Shown: positions 18,551-27,440 of the stretch, piece after piece
Position numbering within the stretch: the first letter of the stretch is position 1
Layout of the letters: the number at the start of each line of letters is the position of its first letter
NCBI RefSeq assembly: GCF_002902385.1
Contig: NZ_PPQH01000002.1
Span: 1 to 64,000 of the forward strand
DNA: 64,000 bases
From: Staphylococcus intermedius NCTC 11048
GTDB lineage: Bacteria > Bacillota > Bacilli > Staphylococcales > Staphylococcaceae
Reading direction: 5' to 3'
Made by a program: the position numbers and the translations under genes
Notes under the pieces: generated by a model
What the model was told of the DNA's origin: nothing
The model's input: only the letters and a program-made list of their open reading frames with translations
Databases searched by the model: none

Positions 18551-19489
18551 ATGCCATTATTACTTGAACCTGTATTTCAGGAAAGAATTTGGGGTGGAAC
18601 AAATCTCGCACAATTTGGTTATGATTTACCGAGTGACCATACCGGTGAAGTATGGGGAATTTCTGCTCATCCACATGGTGCGAATCGCATTTTAAATGGC
18701 CCATTCAAAGGACAAACATTAGATGAGGTGTGGGAAAATCAACCGAAATTGTTCGGTGAATTTCCGACTAAGAAATTTCCTTTATTAACAAAAATATTAG
18801 ATGCAACAGAGAAGTTATCTGTCCAAGTTCATCCAGATGATACGTATGCCTATGAACACGAAAATGGTGAATATGGCAAAACGGAATGTTGGTATATCCT
18901 TGATGCCAAACAAGGTGCTGAAATTATTTATGGGACGCATGCTGAATCACGTGAAGCTTTAAACGAGATGTTAGATCAACGTGAATTTGAGCGGCTATTT
19001 AAGCGTGTTCCTGTACAAAAAGGTGATTTTTTCTTTGTACTAGCTGGAACGGTGCACGGAATTGGTGACGGGATTATGATTTTAGAAACACAACAGTCAT
19101 CAGACACCACTTACCGTATTTATGATTATGATCGTGTAGATAAAGAGGGAAAGAAGCGCGAACTTCATCTTGAAAAATGTAAGGACGTCATTCAAATTGG
19201 TGATGAAAGTCCGAATGTGATTCCTCAAACGGAAGTCATTGAAAATCATAAATGTACGATTTTTGTACAAAATCACTTTTTTACCGTAGCAAAATGGGAG
19301 ATTAGTGGCACGTTGAATTATATGAAGCCACGAGAGTTTGTATTAGTCTCTGTGCTTGAAGGCCAAGGTCAACTCATTTCTGATGGCGAAATTTATGATA
19401 TTCAAAAAGGAAATCATTTAATTTTAACAGCAGAAGATTTGGACAATGTATTTGAAGGCGATTTTACATTGATGGTGAGTTACGTATAA
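18551..19489 (+). CDS. manA: Mannose-6-phosphate isomerase, class I
   Basis: ManA interconverts mannose-6-phosphate and fructose-6-phosphate and depends on zinc. The 312 residues are normal for the short Gram-positive form. The cupin-type metal site is visible in QVHPDD near residues 95-100 and in the following segment GKTECWYIL, with GTVHGIGDG further on. A GAGGTGATCC ribosome site precedes the ATG. The gene for a small membrane protein follows 16 bases later. Confidence 0.95.
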   Translation: MPLLLEPVFQERIWGGTNLAQFGYDLPSDHTGEVWGISAHPHGANRILNGPFKGQTLDEVWENQPKLFGEFPTKKFPLLTKILDATEKLSVQVHPDDTYAYEHENGEYGKTECWYILDAKQGAEIIYGTHAESREALNEMLDQREFERLFKRVPVQKGDFFFVLAGTVHGIGDGIMILETQQSSDTTYRIYDYDRVDKEGKKRELHLEKCKDVIQIGDESPNVIPQTEVIENHKCTIFVQNHFFTVAKWEISGTLNYMKPREFVLVSVLEGQGQLISDGEIYDIQKGNHLILTAEDLDNVFEGDFTLMVSYV

Positions 19490-19505
19490 AGAATAGGAGA
19501 TTGTT

Positions 19506-19742
19506 ATGAAAATTGGACTGTATATCGCATTAATATGTGGCGTCATAGCAGGTGCAACGATTTTCTTTCAAGCGCCGCTATTTCCGTCTCTTGTCTTTCC
19601 GGTTATTATTGGGATGATAGGCATCATTGCGACATTATGGACTTTACCTCGAAGTGACATTAGCCCAATGTTAAAGCTCGGTGGCATCATGATTAATTTA
19701 TTTCCAGTCGTCGCGGGCTTATTACAACTCATTCACGGATAA
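19506..19742 (+). CDS. Small membrane protein, unknown function
   Basis: The predicted protein has 78 residues with three hydrophobic segments (about 4-20, 28-48 and 56-76) and one short polar loop containing PRSD. The ribosome site ATAGGAG is well placed. It follows manA closely and is probably co-transcribed. No function can be inferred. Confidence 0.7.
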   Translation: MKIGLYIALICGVIAGATIFFQAPLFPSLVFPVIIGMIGIIATLWTLPRSDISPMLKLGGIMINLFPVVAGLLQLIHG

Positions 19743-19819
19743 AAAAAGCATTGTTGTTTGATGACAATACTTTTATAATAAATGAGATAAAATAATTAAA
19801 AAGGAGATACAATGTTACC

Positions 19820-21184
19820 ATGACAGCAGAAACGAATTATTTTTGGCTGAATTGTGGTTATAATCGATGGAATCACAATGAACCACTCGTTGGACAAAAA
19901 ACAGTATTTGAATCAGGAGCACAGTTTAATCCAACACAAGGGTTTCGTGCTTTTAAACAAGCCAAAGTCGGTGATAGGGTCATCTTCTACCAAGTGCAAA
20001 CAGATGCCGGTTTACTCGGTTGGGGTGAGATTACCAATGTTCAAACAGGCGCACAAAATAAAATACATGTTGAGTTCAAATTTGTTGAAACGTTTAAAGC
20101 ATTAACGACAGATTATTTGAAAAGAAGTGAACCGCTAGAGTTTCGTATCAACAATATGAAAGAAACATTGTTCAATAAGATTTCTTATGACGAATTCGAA
20201 TTGATCAAAGGGCTAGGTAGTGGTGACATTTCTATTCCACGATATTTCTTTATGGCGGAAACTGAAAACTTTGAGCCCGATGAAACGTATACGATTTATA
20301 CACATACGATTAATGGGATTAAAAGAAATGGTTATCATCATTACACACAATTGGAAGTCGGTGACCAGATTGTCATCTATAACCGTTATTCTAATCAGTC
20401 TGTTATTGGTCGTGCAGAAGTCGCGCATCATATTCATACAAGACCACCAGAAGCGGGAAGAACGAACAGTACAGCTATCGAAATTCGTTACGTAGAAGAT
20501 ATCCCACCTGTTAGTTTGATGACATTGAACAAGCATCCGAAACTTAAAAATCTGTACTTCTTACAAGAAAACGCCAAACAAGCCATTGCCAGCCTGACAC
20601 CGACGCAATTTGATGCGATTATGGAAATGAGCGAAAATGATGGCTTAAAAGGGCAATTCGAGGCCGTTACAACTGCAGAGGTAGGCCAACAAGGTGATGA
20701 GATTAAACCTTTCATTTTATTGTTAGCGCACGATAAAGAAGAAGGTCTGAAATCTGCGAAAACACTTGTTGAAAAAGCGAATGCCACATCAGTCATTACA
20801 GTGGGACATCCTGATTTTTCTGAAGAGATGCTGTACGGAAGATATTTACCTAATGAAGCAGGCGCATTGTATTATAGAGAAGGTTTCATTACTGAGTTGA
20901 TGCCTAAGACGGATCGTCAATTTCTCGTGATTGATCAATTTGAACGTATCGATGCAGATATTTTTCAAACTTTCATTAACGTTTTAGAGGGGCATGAAAT
21001 GACGTTACCACGCTATAACAAAAATGGCACGATGGTGAAATGGAGTATGGAGAAAGACTCTTTTTATCGATTTAATCCAAATTGGCATATTGTTGGTGTG
21101 ACTTATTTGACGCCACAAGAAGTGAAGGCGAAGTATCCGGCTCAGTTTTTGAAATATGCACGTATTGTACAAGTGAAACATTAA
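19820..21184 (+). CDS. Tandem EVE-domain protein with a degenerate McrB-like domain
   Basis: Residues 1-140 resemble an EVE/PUA-like domain (NYFWLNCGYNRW; KVGDRVIFYQ; GLLGWGEI). Residues 150-230 look like a second one (EVGDQIVIYNRY; VIGRAEV). Residues 290-454 follow the order of an McrB-type AAA domain: a position where Walker A should be (FILLLAHDKEEG, lacking GxxGxGK), HPDFSEEMLYGRYLP, a Walker-B-like FLVIDQFERID where McrB has IDEINR, and WHIVGVTYLTP where McrB has IGTMN. ATP hydrolysis therefore seems lost. EVE domains in other proteins read modified bases. No McrC or methylase gene is adjacent. The ATG overlaps a three-codon upstream frame. Confidence 0.7.
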   Translation: MTAETNYFWLNCGYNRWNHNEPLVGQKTVFESGAQFNPTQGFRAFKQAKVGDRVIFYQVQTDAGLLGWGEITNVQTGAQNKIHVEFKFVETFKALTTDYLKRSEPLEFRINNMKETLFNKISYDEFELIKGLGSGDISIPRYFFMAETENFEPDETYTIYTHTINGIKRNGYHHYTQLEVGDQIVIYNRYSNQSVIGRAEVAHHIHTRPPEAGRTNSTAIEIRYVEDIPPVSLMTLNKHPKLKNLYFLQENAKQAIASLTPTQFDAIMEMSENDGLKGQFEAVTTAEVGQQGDEIKPFILLLAHDKEEGLKSAKTLVEKANATSVITVGHPDFSEEMLYGRYLPNEAGALYYREGFITELMPKTDRQFLVIDQFERIDADIFQTFINVLEGHEMTLPRYNKNGTMVKWSMEKDSFYRFNPNWHIVGVTYLTPQEVKAKYPAQFLKYARIVQVKH

Positions 21185-21189
21185 TGAAA

Positions 21190-21228
21190 AAAAGACATTC
21201 AGTTGAGAGGCTGAATGTCTTTTTTTTA
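21190..21228 (+). terminator. Terminator of the EVE-domain gene
   Basis: AGACATTCAG pairs with CTGAATGTCT across an eight-base loop and is followed by eight T. Confidence 0.92.
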
Positions 21229-21310
21229 ATTTTATATCGTGAGTGACATATAAAGGTTACTTTAACCGCGCTGCACGTTTCAAGATGTTGGAAGCATATG
21301 CAATTTTTGC

Positions 21311-21356
21311 CAACACAAAAATTCCCCTCACTATTTGGTAGAATAGTAAGGGGAAT
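21311..21356 (-). terminator. Minus-strand terminator hairpin
   Basis: ATTCCCCTCACTATT and AATAGTAAGGGGAAT pair with one mismatch. On the minus strand the stem is followed by TTTTTGTG, so it probably ends transcription from the small gene at 21511, about 155 bases upstream of it. The interval also holds a five-codon plus-strand frame at 21411-21428. Confidence 0.65.
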
Positions 21357-21510
21357 CGTGTGTACAGTGCACACTCATCTTCGTAAAATATACTCATTGG
21401 AGGTTGAAAAATGCAAAGCAAGGGTTAAAATCACGCTATGCACGCGTTTTTTCATTTGTTAAACATATATCAAAGGCGTCGTTTGTGGGTGCTTAGATCA
21501 TTGAATGATT

Positions 21511-21717
21511 TCATGGTTGATGTTTCTTTTGGGTGTTTTGGTTTCTCGTCTTTTTTAAACGCAACACATGATAACAAATCCAAAAAATGAACACCCAAAC
21601 CATTGCTAAACTTTTATAGTCTCCTGGTAAGTAAATGACTGTCATCACTGTCAAAGGCGCAAACATAAGGAAGAGCTTGAAATATAACTTCCAATCTGCA
21701 TTGCGGATGCGTGCCAT
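21511..21717 (-). CDS. Small membrane protein, unknown function
   Basis: The predicted protein has 68 residues with two hydrophobic helices (about residues 10-28 and 34-50) and a basic, Lys/Gln-rich tail. No motif is recognised. It stands alone on the minus strand between the EVE-domain gene and nhaC. Confidence 0.55.
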   Translation of the reverse strand: MARIRNADWKLYFKLFLMFAPLTVMTVIYLPGDYKSLAMVWVFIFWICYHVLRLKKTRNQNTQKKHQP

Positions 21718-21853
21718 AAAACACCTACTTCATCGTTTGATAAATTAATCGTATCAAAAGTAACTCAATGATCCAAATCATAAAAAAGCAATCATAGCGG
21801 AATAAAATTTTGGATAGTCCTTACTGTTTATTTAACATTTTCAATCTATTTAA

Positions 21854-21892
21854 TGAAAACGCTTTCTAATAAAACGAAAAAATGTGTATAAT
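21854..21892 (+). promoter_or_regulatory. nhaC promoter with cre
   Basis: TATAAT lies at 21887-21892, with a weak -35 (TTCTAA, 21864-21869) 17 bases upstream. TGAAAACGCTTTCT at 21854-21867 fits the cre consensus at 13 of 14 positions and overlaps the -35 box. This predicts CcpA repression of the antiporter gene. Confidence 0.62.
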
Positions 21893-21999
21893 GATTTTTA
21901 AGGAAAAGTGAAATTTAGTATTGAAGCATCCTAGTACTTGTCGTATTATATTTATACATATAAATGAATAAATATAAATTCGAGGGGAGAGGAATTCAA

Positions 22000-23430
22000 A
22001 TGGAAAAGAAAGTTAAAGTTAAAAAAGAAATTAATGTGTGGTACGCTTTGTTGACACTTACAATTATGATTGGTGCCATGCTTTATACTGTTGTTAAGCT
22101 TCAACAGCCACCACACCTTCCACTGCTCATCGGTACAACGGTCGCGATTATTATTACATTGGCGCATGGTTATCGTTGGGAAGAAGTTGAAGAAATGATG
22201 TATAAAGGGATTCGTCATGCTTTACCGGCTGTCGTAATCATTATGCTTGTCGGATTGATTATCGGGGCATGGATTGGCAGCGGGGTTGTTGCGGCAATGA
22301 TTTACTACGGTTTAAAATTGATTTCCCCTACATATTTTTTAGCTGTAGTTGTGATTATTTGCGGTATCGTATCGTTAGCAATAGGGAGTAGTTGGTCTAC
22401 CATGGCGACAGTCGGTGTGGCATCAATGGGAATCGGGATGAGCATGGGCTTATCACCAGGTATGGTTGCAGGTGCTGTTATCTCAGGTTCATATTTTGGT
22501 GATAAAATGAGCCCATTATCAGATACGACGAACCTTGCCTCAGGGTTAACAAATGTGGATTTATTCGACCATATTCGTCACATGTTTTATACGACAATTC
22601 CAGGTTTGATTATTTCGCTCATCATTTTCTTTGTGATGGGACAAATGTATGGCAGTGATCATTTAGAACAACAAAAAATTGATACGATTATGAACGGCAT
22701 TCAAGATGCATTTGTTATTTCACCGTGGTTACTGTTGATACCCCTGATTGTCATTATTGCAGTAGCTTTTAAAGTGCCAGCCATCCCAGCGATTGTGTTA
22801 GGGATAGTGCTTGGATTCTTTACACAAATTTTTGTGCAAGGGGATACTCTCGTTAACGCAGTCAAAGTATTGCAAACTGGTTTTACAATTGATTCCGGCA
22901 ATAAAACGATTGATGAACTTTTTAATCGTGGTGGTCTCGAATCAATGTTCTATACGATTTCACTCACATTGGTTGCGATGACGTTTGGTGGCTTACTTGA
23001 ATATTCAGGCATGTTAAAAGCACTGATTTCCGTTGTATTAAAGTTTGCGAAAAATACTGGTTCATTAATCGCATCTGTAATCATTTCATGTGTAGGTACG
23101 AATTTATCTTGTTCTGAACAATATATCTCGATTATCGTGCCATCACGTATGTACGTCTCAACATTTATCGATAAAGGGCTTCATCCTAAAAATTTATCGC
23201 GCGCATTAGAAGATGGTGGTACGTTGACGTCAGTATTCGTGCCTTGGAACACGTGTGGTGTGTTTATCTTTACAACATTAGGCGTTTCTGTCAGTCAATA
23301 TGGCCCATTTGCGATATTAAACTTTATTGTACCGATTATTTCAATTATTTATGGCTTCACAGGATTTAAAATTGTGAAAATGTCGCCAGCTGAAAAATCA
23401 TATTATCAACAACAAGAAGCGACAAATTAA
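22000..23430 (+). CDS. nhaC: NhaC-family antiporter
   Basis: This 476-residue polytopic membrane protein has about 11 to 12 helices. Conserved family segments are GDKMSPLSDTTNLASG near residues 167-182 and GTNLSCSEQYISI near residue 366. The family includes Na+/H+ antiporters and the Bacillus malate/lactate antiporter MleN. The cre at its promoter makes an organic-acid/lactate role worth considering. I chose the ATG after GGGGAGAGG; a start 12 codons earlier has no ribosome site. It is monocistronic or ends into the next small gene. Confidence 0.88.
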   Translation: MEKKVKVKKEINVWYALLTLTIMIGAMLYTVVKLQQPPHLPLLIGTTVAIIITLAHGYRWEEVEEMMYKGIRHALPAVVIIMLVGLIIGAWIGSGVVAAMIYYGLKLISPTYFLAVVVIICGIVSLAIGSSWSTMATVGVASMGIGMSMGLSPGMVAGAVISGSYFGDKMSPLSDTTNLASGLTNVDLFDHIRHMFYTTIPGLIISLIIFFVMGQMYGSDHLEQQKIDTIMNGIQDAFVISPWLLLIPLIVIIAVAFKVPAIPAIVLGIVLGFFTQIFVQGDTLVNAVKVLQTGFTIDSGNKTIDELFNRGGLESMFYTISLTLVAMTFGGLLEYSGMLKALISVVLKFAKNTGSLIASVIISCVGTNLSCSEQYISIIVPSRMYVSTFIDKGLHPKNLSRALEDGGTLTSVFVPWNTCGVFIFTTLGVSVSQYGPFAILNFIVPIISIIYGFTGFKIVKMSPAEKSYYQQQEATN

Positions 23431-23490
23431 ACAAACATGACATATGATAAATGATATGAAAATTGGGTATAACTAGGAAGAGGTGATGAT

Positions 23491-23895
23491 ATGCCAATTG
23501 TTTATTACGATGATCGTTGTATTTATTGTTATAATTATGCCATTTGGTTGATACGTCATGGACTTTCTAGAAGTTATCAATTTGTGCCGTTAAAAAGTAC
23601 AGCAGGGGAAGCATTGAAAAAGGCACACCCTGAAGTACTTGAATATAATAGCGTGGTACTCCAGGAAGGGGACCGGCTTACATTTCAATCTACAGCGATT
23701 GCAAAATTGATTTTTACGTTAGATGGTTATAAGTGGCTCGCCGCATTACTGTGGCTCGTTCCAAAACCATTGAGAAATTTTGGTTATCAATTGTTTGCGG
23801 ATAACCGAGATAAAATGTGGAAAACAACTTGGGCTAAAGCCAATGCTTATGAACAATCGTTTTTCGAACAAATCCAAGTTCCTACAAAAGAATAA
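23491..23895 (+). CDS. DCC-family (DUF393) thiol-disulfide protein
   Basis: The 134-residue protein begins with the DCC signature: VYYDDRCIYC has D-x-x-C and a CxxC pair near residues 10-13. The family is thioredoxin-like, and members are thought to act in thiol-disulfide exchange, sometimes near membranes. A strong AGAGGTGATGAT ribosome site precedes the ATG. A terminator follows at once. Its partner is unknown. Confidence 0.85.
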   Translation: MPIVYYDDRCIYCYNYAIWLIRHGLSRSYQFVPLKSTAGEALKKAHPEVLEYNSVVLQEGDRLTFQSTAIAKLIFTLDGYKWLAALLWLVPKPLRNFGYQLFADNRDKMWKTTWAKANAYEQSFFEQIQVPTKE

Positions 23896-23907
23896 GCTAT
23901 CTAATAA

Positions 23908-23946
23908 AAACCCGATAACTGTTTTCGTAGTTATCGGGTTTATTTT
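23908..23946 (+). terminator. Terminator after the DCC gene
   Basis: AACCCGATAACT pairs with AGTTATCGGGTT and is followed by a T-rich stretch. Confidence 0.9.
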
Positions 23947-23977
23947 GGTTTGAGTTCTATTTCCATATTTGAATCAT

Positions 23978-24016
23978 AAAAAACCACCTACATTTGTCAT
24001 GTGAGGTGGCTTTTTC
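23978..24016 (-). terminator. deoD terminator
   Basis: On the minus strand, AAAAAGCCACCT pairs with AGGTGGTTTTTT six bases after the deoD stop. Confidence 0.9.
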
Positions 24017-24021
24017 AATGA

Positions 24022-24732
24022 TTATTCAGCGATTTCTAACGCAACTTCCATCATTTGTGTGAAAGAATTTTGACGTTCTTCTGCTGTTGTCGCTTCATCA
24101 CGGAGTAAATGGTCACTCACTGTGAAAATACCTAATGCTTTTTTACCTGCTTTAGTTGCATTTAAATATAAACCTGCAGATTCCATTTCAACACCTAAAA
24201 TGCCCATTTCAATCCATTTTTGGTTGAAGTCAGGGTTTGCATTGTAGAATGTGTCTGAAGATAAAATGTTACCTACGTGAGCACGTGCACCAATTTCATC
24301 TGCTTTTTCTTTTGCTTTCACAACTAAATCGAAGTCAGCAAGTGGTGAGAAGTGACCCGGAATTTGGAATTGGTCAACGTAATCAGAGTTTGTTGATGCA
24401 CCTTGGCCAATAATAATGTCGTAAAGTTGAATATCTTCTTGCATTGCACCACAAGAACCGATACGGATAATCGTATCTACATCAAAGAAGTTGTAAAGTT
24501 CATATGAGTAAATACCGATACTTGGAATCCCCATACCAGATCCCATTACAGAAATTTCTTTACCTTTATATGTACCTGTATAGCCAAACATGTTACGAAC
24601 GTCGTTAAATTGCTCAACGTTTTCTAAAAAGTTTTCAGCAATAAACTTAGCGCGTAATGGATCACCTGGCATTAAAACAGTTTTTGCGATTTTTTTACCA
24701 TTAGGTTGAATGTGTGGTGTGGCTTGAGTCAT
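24022..24732 (-). CDS. deoD: Purine nucleoside phosphorylase, DeoD type
   Basis: DeoD splits purine (deoxy)ribonucleosides with phosphate, releasing base and (deoxy)ribose-1-phosphate. The 236 residues match the hexameric bacterial form. Visible motifs are the phosphate-binding MPGDPLRAK, GSGMGIPS, the conserved RIGSCG, and the ribose-binding EMESAGL with the catalytic aspartate in TVSDH. It is divergent from pdp, so nucleoside salvage genes share one intergenic region. Confidence 0.96.
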   Translation of the reverse strand: MTQATPHIQPNGKKIAKTVLMPGDPLRAKFIAENFLENVEQFNDVRNMFGYTGTYKGKEISVMGSGMGIPSIGIYSYELYNFFDVDTIIRIGSCGAMQEDIQLYDIIIGQGASTNSDYVDQFQIPGHFSPLADFDLVVKAKEKADEIGARAHVGNILSSDTFYNANPDFNQKWIEMGILGVEMESAGLYLNATKAGKKALGIFTVSDHLLRDEATTAEERQNSFTQMMEVALEIAE

Positions 24733-24863
24733 CTTAAAACATCTCCTTAATTCGTTATTATCACTTTAAAGATAACAGATGTGTCGCTAAATGTCGACGA
24801 AGTTTTGTGGGCAGCATATGAATAAAAGTTGATGAATTGACAAATAATCGGCAATTCTTTCAT

Positions 24864-24892
24864 TTCACCAATCCTAGTCATTCGTATATAAT
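24864..24892 (+). promoter_or_regulatory. Probable pdp promoter
   Basis: TATAAT at 24887-24892 has TTCACC as a weak -35 box 17 bases upstream, about 58 bases before pdp. Confidence 0.45.
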
Positions 24893-24949
24893 AAAAGCGT
24901 ATACAATAATTAAGGTACTTTAAAATGAAATAGAAAAGAGGGAATAGCC

Positions 24950-26251
24950 ATGAGAATGGTAGATATTATTGCAAAAAAAAGGGATGGACATGCATTAACG
25001 AAAGAAGAAATTGAATTTGTCGTGAATGGTTATACCAATGATGACATTCCTGATTATCAAATGTCTAGTTTAGCAATGGCCATTTTTTTCCAAGATATGA
25101 CTGATGAAGAACGTGCTTATTTGACGATGGCGATGGTTGAATCAGGCGATCAAATTGACCTTTCTAATATTGAGGGTATTAAAGTCGACAAGCATTCAAC
25201 AGGTGGTGTAGGTGATACGACGACACTTGTTCTTGCACCATTAGTTGCCGCGTTAGATGTACCTGTTGCGAAAATGAGTGGTCGTGGATTAGGCCATACA
25301 GGTGGTACAATCGATAAATTAGAATCAGTAGAAGGCTTCCATGTTGAAATTTCTGAAGAAGAATTCGTGAAGTTAGTGAATGAAGATAAAGTGGCTGTCA
25401 TTGGTCAAACAGGTAATTTAACACCTGCAGATAAAAAGATTTATGCGCTTCGTGATGTGACAGCGACAGTGAACTCTATTCCATTAATCGCATCATCAAT
25501 TATGAGTAAAAAAATCGCTGCCGGTGCAGACGCCATCGTATTGGACGTTAAAACTGGTAACGGCGCATTTATGAAAACAGTAGAAGATGCAGAACAATTG
25601 GCACATGCAATGGTTAAAATTGGTAACCAAGTGGGTCGTCAAACGATGGCGATTATTTCTGATATGAGCCAGCCACTCGGTCGTGCGATTGGTAATGCGC
25701 TTGAGTTGCAAGAAGCGATTGATACATTAAAAGGTGAAGGTCCTGAAGATTTAACAGAACTTGTCTTAACTTTAGGCTCTCAAATGGTTGTGTTGGCTCA
25801 AAAAGCGAAAGATTTAGATGAAGCACGTGGTATGTTACAAGAAGTGATTGATAACGGAAAAGCACTTGAAAAATTCAAAACGTTCTTAAGCAATCAAGGT
25901 GGGGATGCATCTGTTGTAGACGATCCTTCAAAATTACCAACTGCACAATATCAATTTGAATTACCGGCAAAACGTAGCGGTGTTGTATCAGAAATGATTG
26001 CCAATGAAATCGGTATTGCTTCAATGATGTTAGGTGCGGGTCGTCAAACGAAAGAAGATGTCATTGACTTAGCAGTAGGTCTTGTACTGAACAAAAAAGT
26101 TGGAGACCGTGTAGAAGAAGGCGAATCATTATTAACGATTTATGCGAATAGTGAAGATGTCGAACAAGTGAAACAAAAATTGTATGATAACATTACGATT
26201 TCAGACCACGCAGAACAACCTCAGCTTATCCATACAATCATTACTGAATAA
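24950..26251 (+). CDS. pdp: Pyrimidine-nucleoside phosphorylase
   Basis: Pdp cleaves uridine, deoxyuridine and thymidine with phosphate. The 433 residues match the family. The conserved phosphate and nucleoside site is seen in [11 protein letters not shown] near residues 81-91, followed by [13 protein letters not shown] near 107-119, and ALRDVTATV with SIMSKKIA further on. The start ATG follows GAGGGAATA. A small DoxX-like gene follows by 11 bases, probably in the same transcript. Confidence 0.96.
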   Translation: MRMVDIIAKKRDGHALTKEEIEFVVNGYTNDDIPDYQMSSLAMAIFFQDMTDEERAYLTMAMVESGDQIDLSNIEGIKVDKHSTGGVGDTTTLVLAPLVAALDVPVAKMSGRGLGHTGGTIDKLESVEGFHVEISEEEFVKLVNEDKVAVIGQTGNLTPADKKIYALRDVTATVNSIPLIASSIMSKKIAAGADAIVLDVKTGNGAFMKTVEDAEQLAHAMVKIGNQVGRQTMAIISDMSQPLGRAIGNALELQEAIDTLKGEGPEDLTELVLTLGSQMVVLAQKAKDLDEARGMLQEVIDNGKALEKFKTFLSNQGGDASVVDDPSKLPTAQYQFELPAKRSGVVSEMIANEIGIASMMLGAGRQTKEDVIDLAVGLVLNKKVGDRVEEGESLLTIYANSEDVEQVKQKLYDNITISDHAEQPQLIHTIITE

Positions 26252-26262
26252 GGGATGATAAG

Positions 26263-26616
26263 ATGAAACAACTCGGTCGAATCGTATTAGGTTTTGCATT
26301 TATGGCGATTGGCGTACTCCACTTTACAAGAGAGCGCCAGTTTAGAAATATCGTACCAGCCTATTTACCGTTACGTAAAACAGCCGTACTCGTGACAGGT
26401 GTATGCGAAATCGTGATTGGCGTGTTATTAGTATTACGACGCCCATCAAACACATTGAAAAACTGGATCAATGCATTTTTACTTTCCGTTTTTCCAGCAA
26501 ATATTTATATGGCGCGTAAAAAATTGCCATTAGGGGACAAACCGTTATCTGATACAGCGAGATACGGACGTCTTCCTTTACAATTTGTACTCATGTATAT
26601 CATTAAGAAACTATAG
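26263..26616 (+). CDS. DoxX-like membrane protein
   Basis: The 117-residue protein has four hydrophobic segments and the family-like GVLHF and IVPAYLPL patches near the first loop. DoxX-type proteins are small four-helix membrane proteins linked in some bacteria to quinone or redox functions. The actual role here is unknown. It lies directly behind pdp and in front of a shared terminator. Confidence 0.75.
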   Translation: MKQLGRIVLGFAFMAIGVLHFTRERQFRNIVPAYLPLRKTAVLVTGVCEIVIGVLLVLRRPSNTLKNWINAFLLSVFPANIYMARKKLPLGDKPLSDTARYGRLPLQFVLMYIIKKL

Positions 26617-26626
26617 TTGAACAATA

Positions 26627-26674
26627 AAACCGAGGAATGACACAGTTAATGTTGTGTTGTTCCTCGGTTTTTTA
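26627..26674. terminator. Shared bidirectional terminator, pdp unit and luxS
   Basis: AAACCGAGGAA and TTCCTCGGTTT flank an inner ACACA/TGTTG pair, with A and T runs outside. It lies between converging genes and can serve both. Confidence 0.88.
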
Positions 26675-26678
26675 ATGC

Positions 26679-27149
26679 TTATTTGCCTGTTCCGAAAACG
26701 TCATGCCATTGGTCACGTTTGTCTAAGAAAGCTTGTGCAATTTCTTTTGCGCCTTCTAATGAGTGTGAAGCAGCCCAACCACACTGTACTTCATTACAAG
26801 CTGGCACTTCATCTGCTGCTAAAACATCTTGTAGTGTTTTTTCGACAATGTTTAACACGTCATCATAATCGGTATGGTTAATGAACGAAACGTAAAAACC
26901 AGTTTGGCAACCCATTGGACTCAAATCGACTACTTTGTCTGAGTGATTACGAATATTTTCAGCCATTAAATGTTCTAAAGAGTGAAGCCCTGGCATCTCC
27001 ATATGTTCTTTGTTCGGTTGTTTGAAGCGAATGTCGTATTTATAAATGTCATCTCCATTTAAACCTTGCATTTTGCCTGCAAGACGAATGTATGGTGCAA
27101 CAACTTTCGTATGGTCTAAGTTAAAACTTTCAACGTTCATTTTTGGCAT
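26679..27149 (-). CDS. luxS: S-ribosylhomocysteine lyase
   Basis: LuxS converts S-ribosylhomocysteine to homocysteine and the precursor of autoinducer-2, part of the activated methyl cycle. The 156-residue protein has the metal site HSLEH (H56, H60, catalytic E59) with C123 in QCGW, and C81 in GCQTGF. The start is the ATG after GGAGG; the reading frame open further upstream is not translated in homologs. It is divergent from an operon controlled by a SAM riboswitch. Confidence 0.97.
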   Translation of the reverse strand: MPKMNVESFNLDHTKVVAPYIRLAGKMQGLNGDDIYKYDIRFKQPNKEHMEMPGLHSLEHLMAENIRNHSDKVVDLSPMGCQTGFYVSFINHTDYDDVLNIVEKTLQDVLAADEVPACNEVQCGWAASHSLEGAKEIAQAFLDKRDQWHDVFGTGK

Positions 27150-27391
27150 TGGTATGACCTCCTTCATGTTTAAATCTATTTTAACATATTCAAATGAAGA
27201 TGAAAGGGACAAGCAATGAGTTTAAATCGCGGTATAATAGGGAAAAGAGCTTTAAACCTATTATTACGAGTCGTTTAGTAAGGATTGATGTAGCAAAAAA
27301 TTTGATACGCGACAATGGTATAGGACATGAGTAACGTGAACCTTAAAGAATAAAATATCGTAAGAAAATTTCGAAGAGTTTTAAAAATAAC

Positions 27392-27420
27392 ATGACAAAG
27401 TGCGAAAAATTCGTTAAAAT
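27392..27420 (+). promoter_or_regulatory. Promoter of the SAM-riboswitch operon
   Basis: ATGACA (27392-27397) and TAAAAT (27415-27420) are 17 bases apart. The implied start near 27428 lies just before the aptamer. The 240 bases between here and luxS show nothing else I can support beyond an isolated TATAAT at about 27235. Confidence 0.6.
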
Positions 27421-27440
27421 AATTACAAAATTGAATCAAT

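Noticed and set aside
19820-21184. Active Type IV (McrBC-like) restriction system
   Set aside because: There is no Walker A motif, no McrC-like nuclease and no adjacent methylase, so an active restriction system is not supported.
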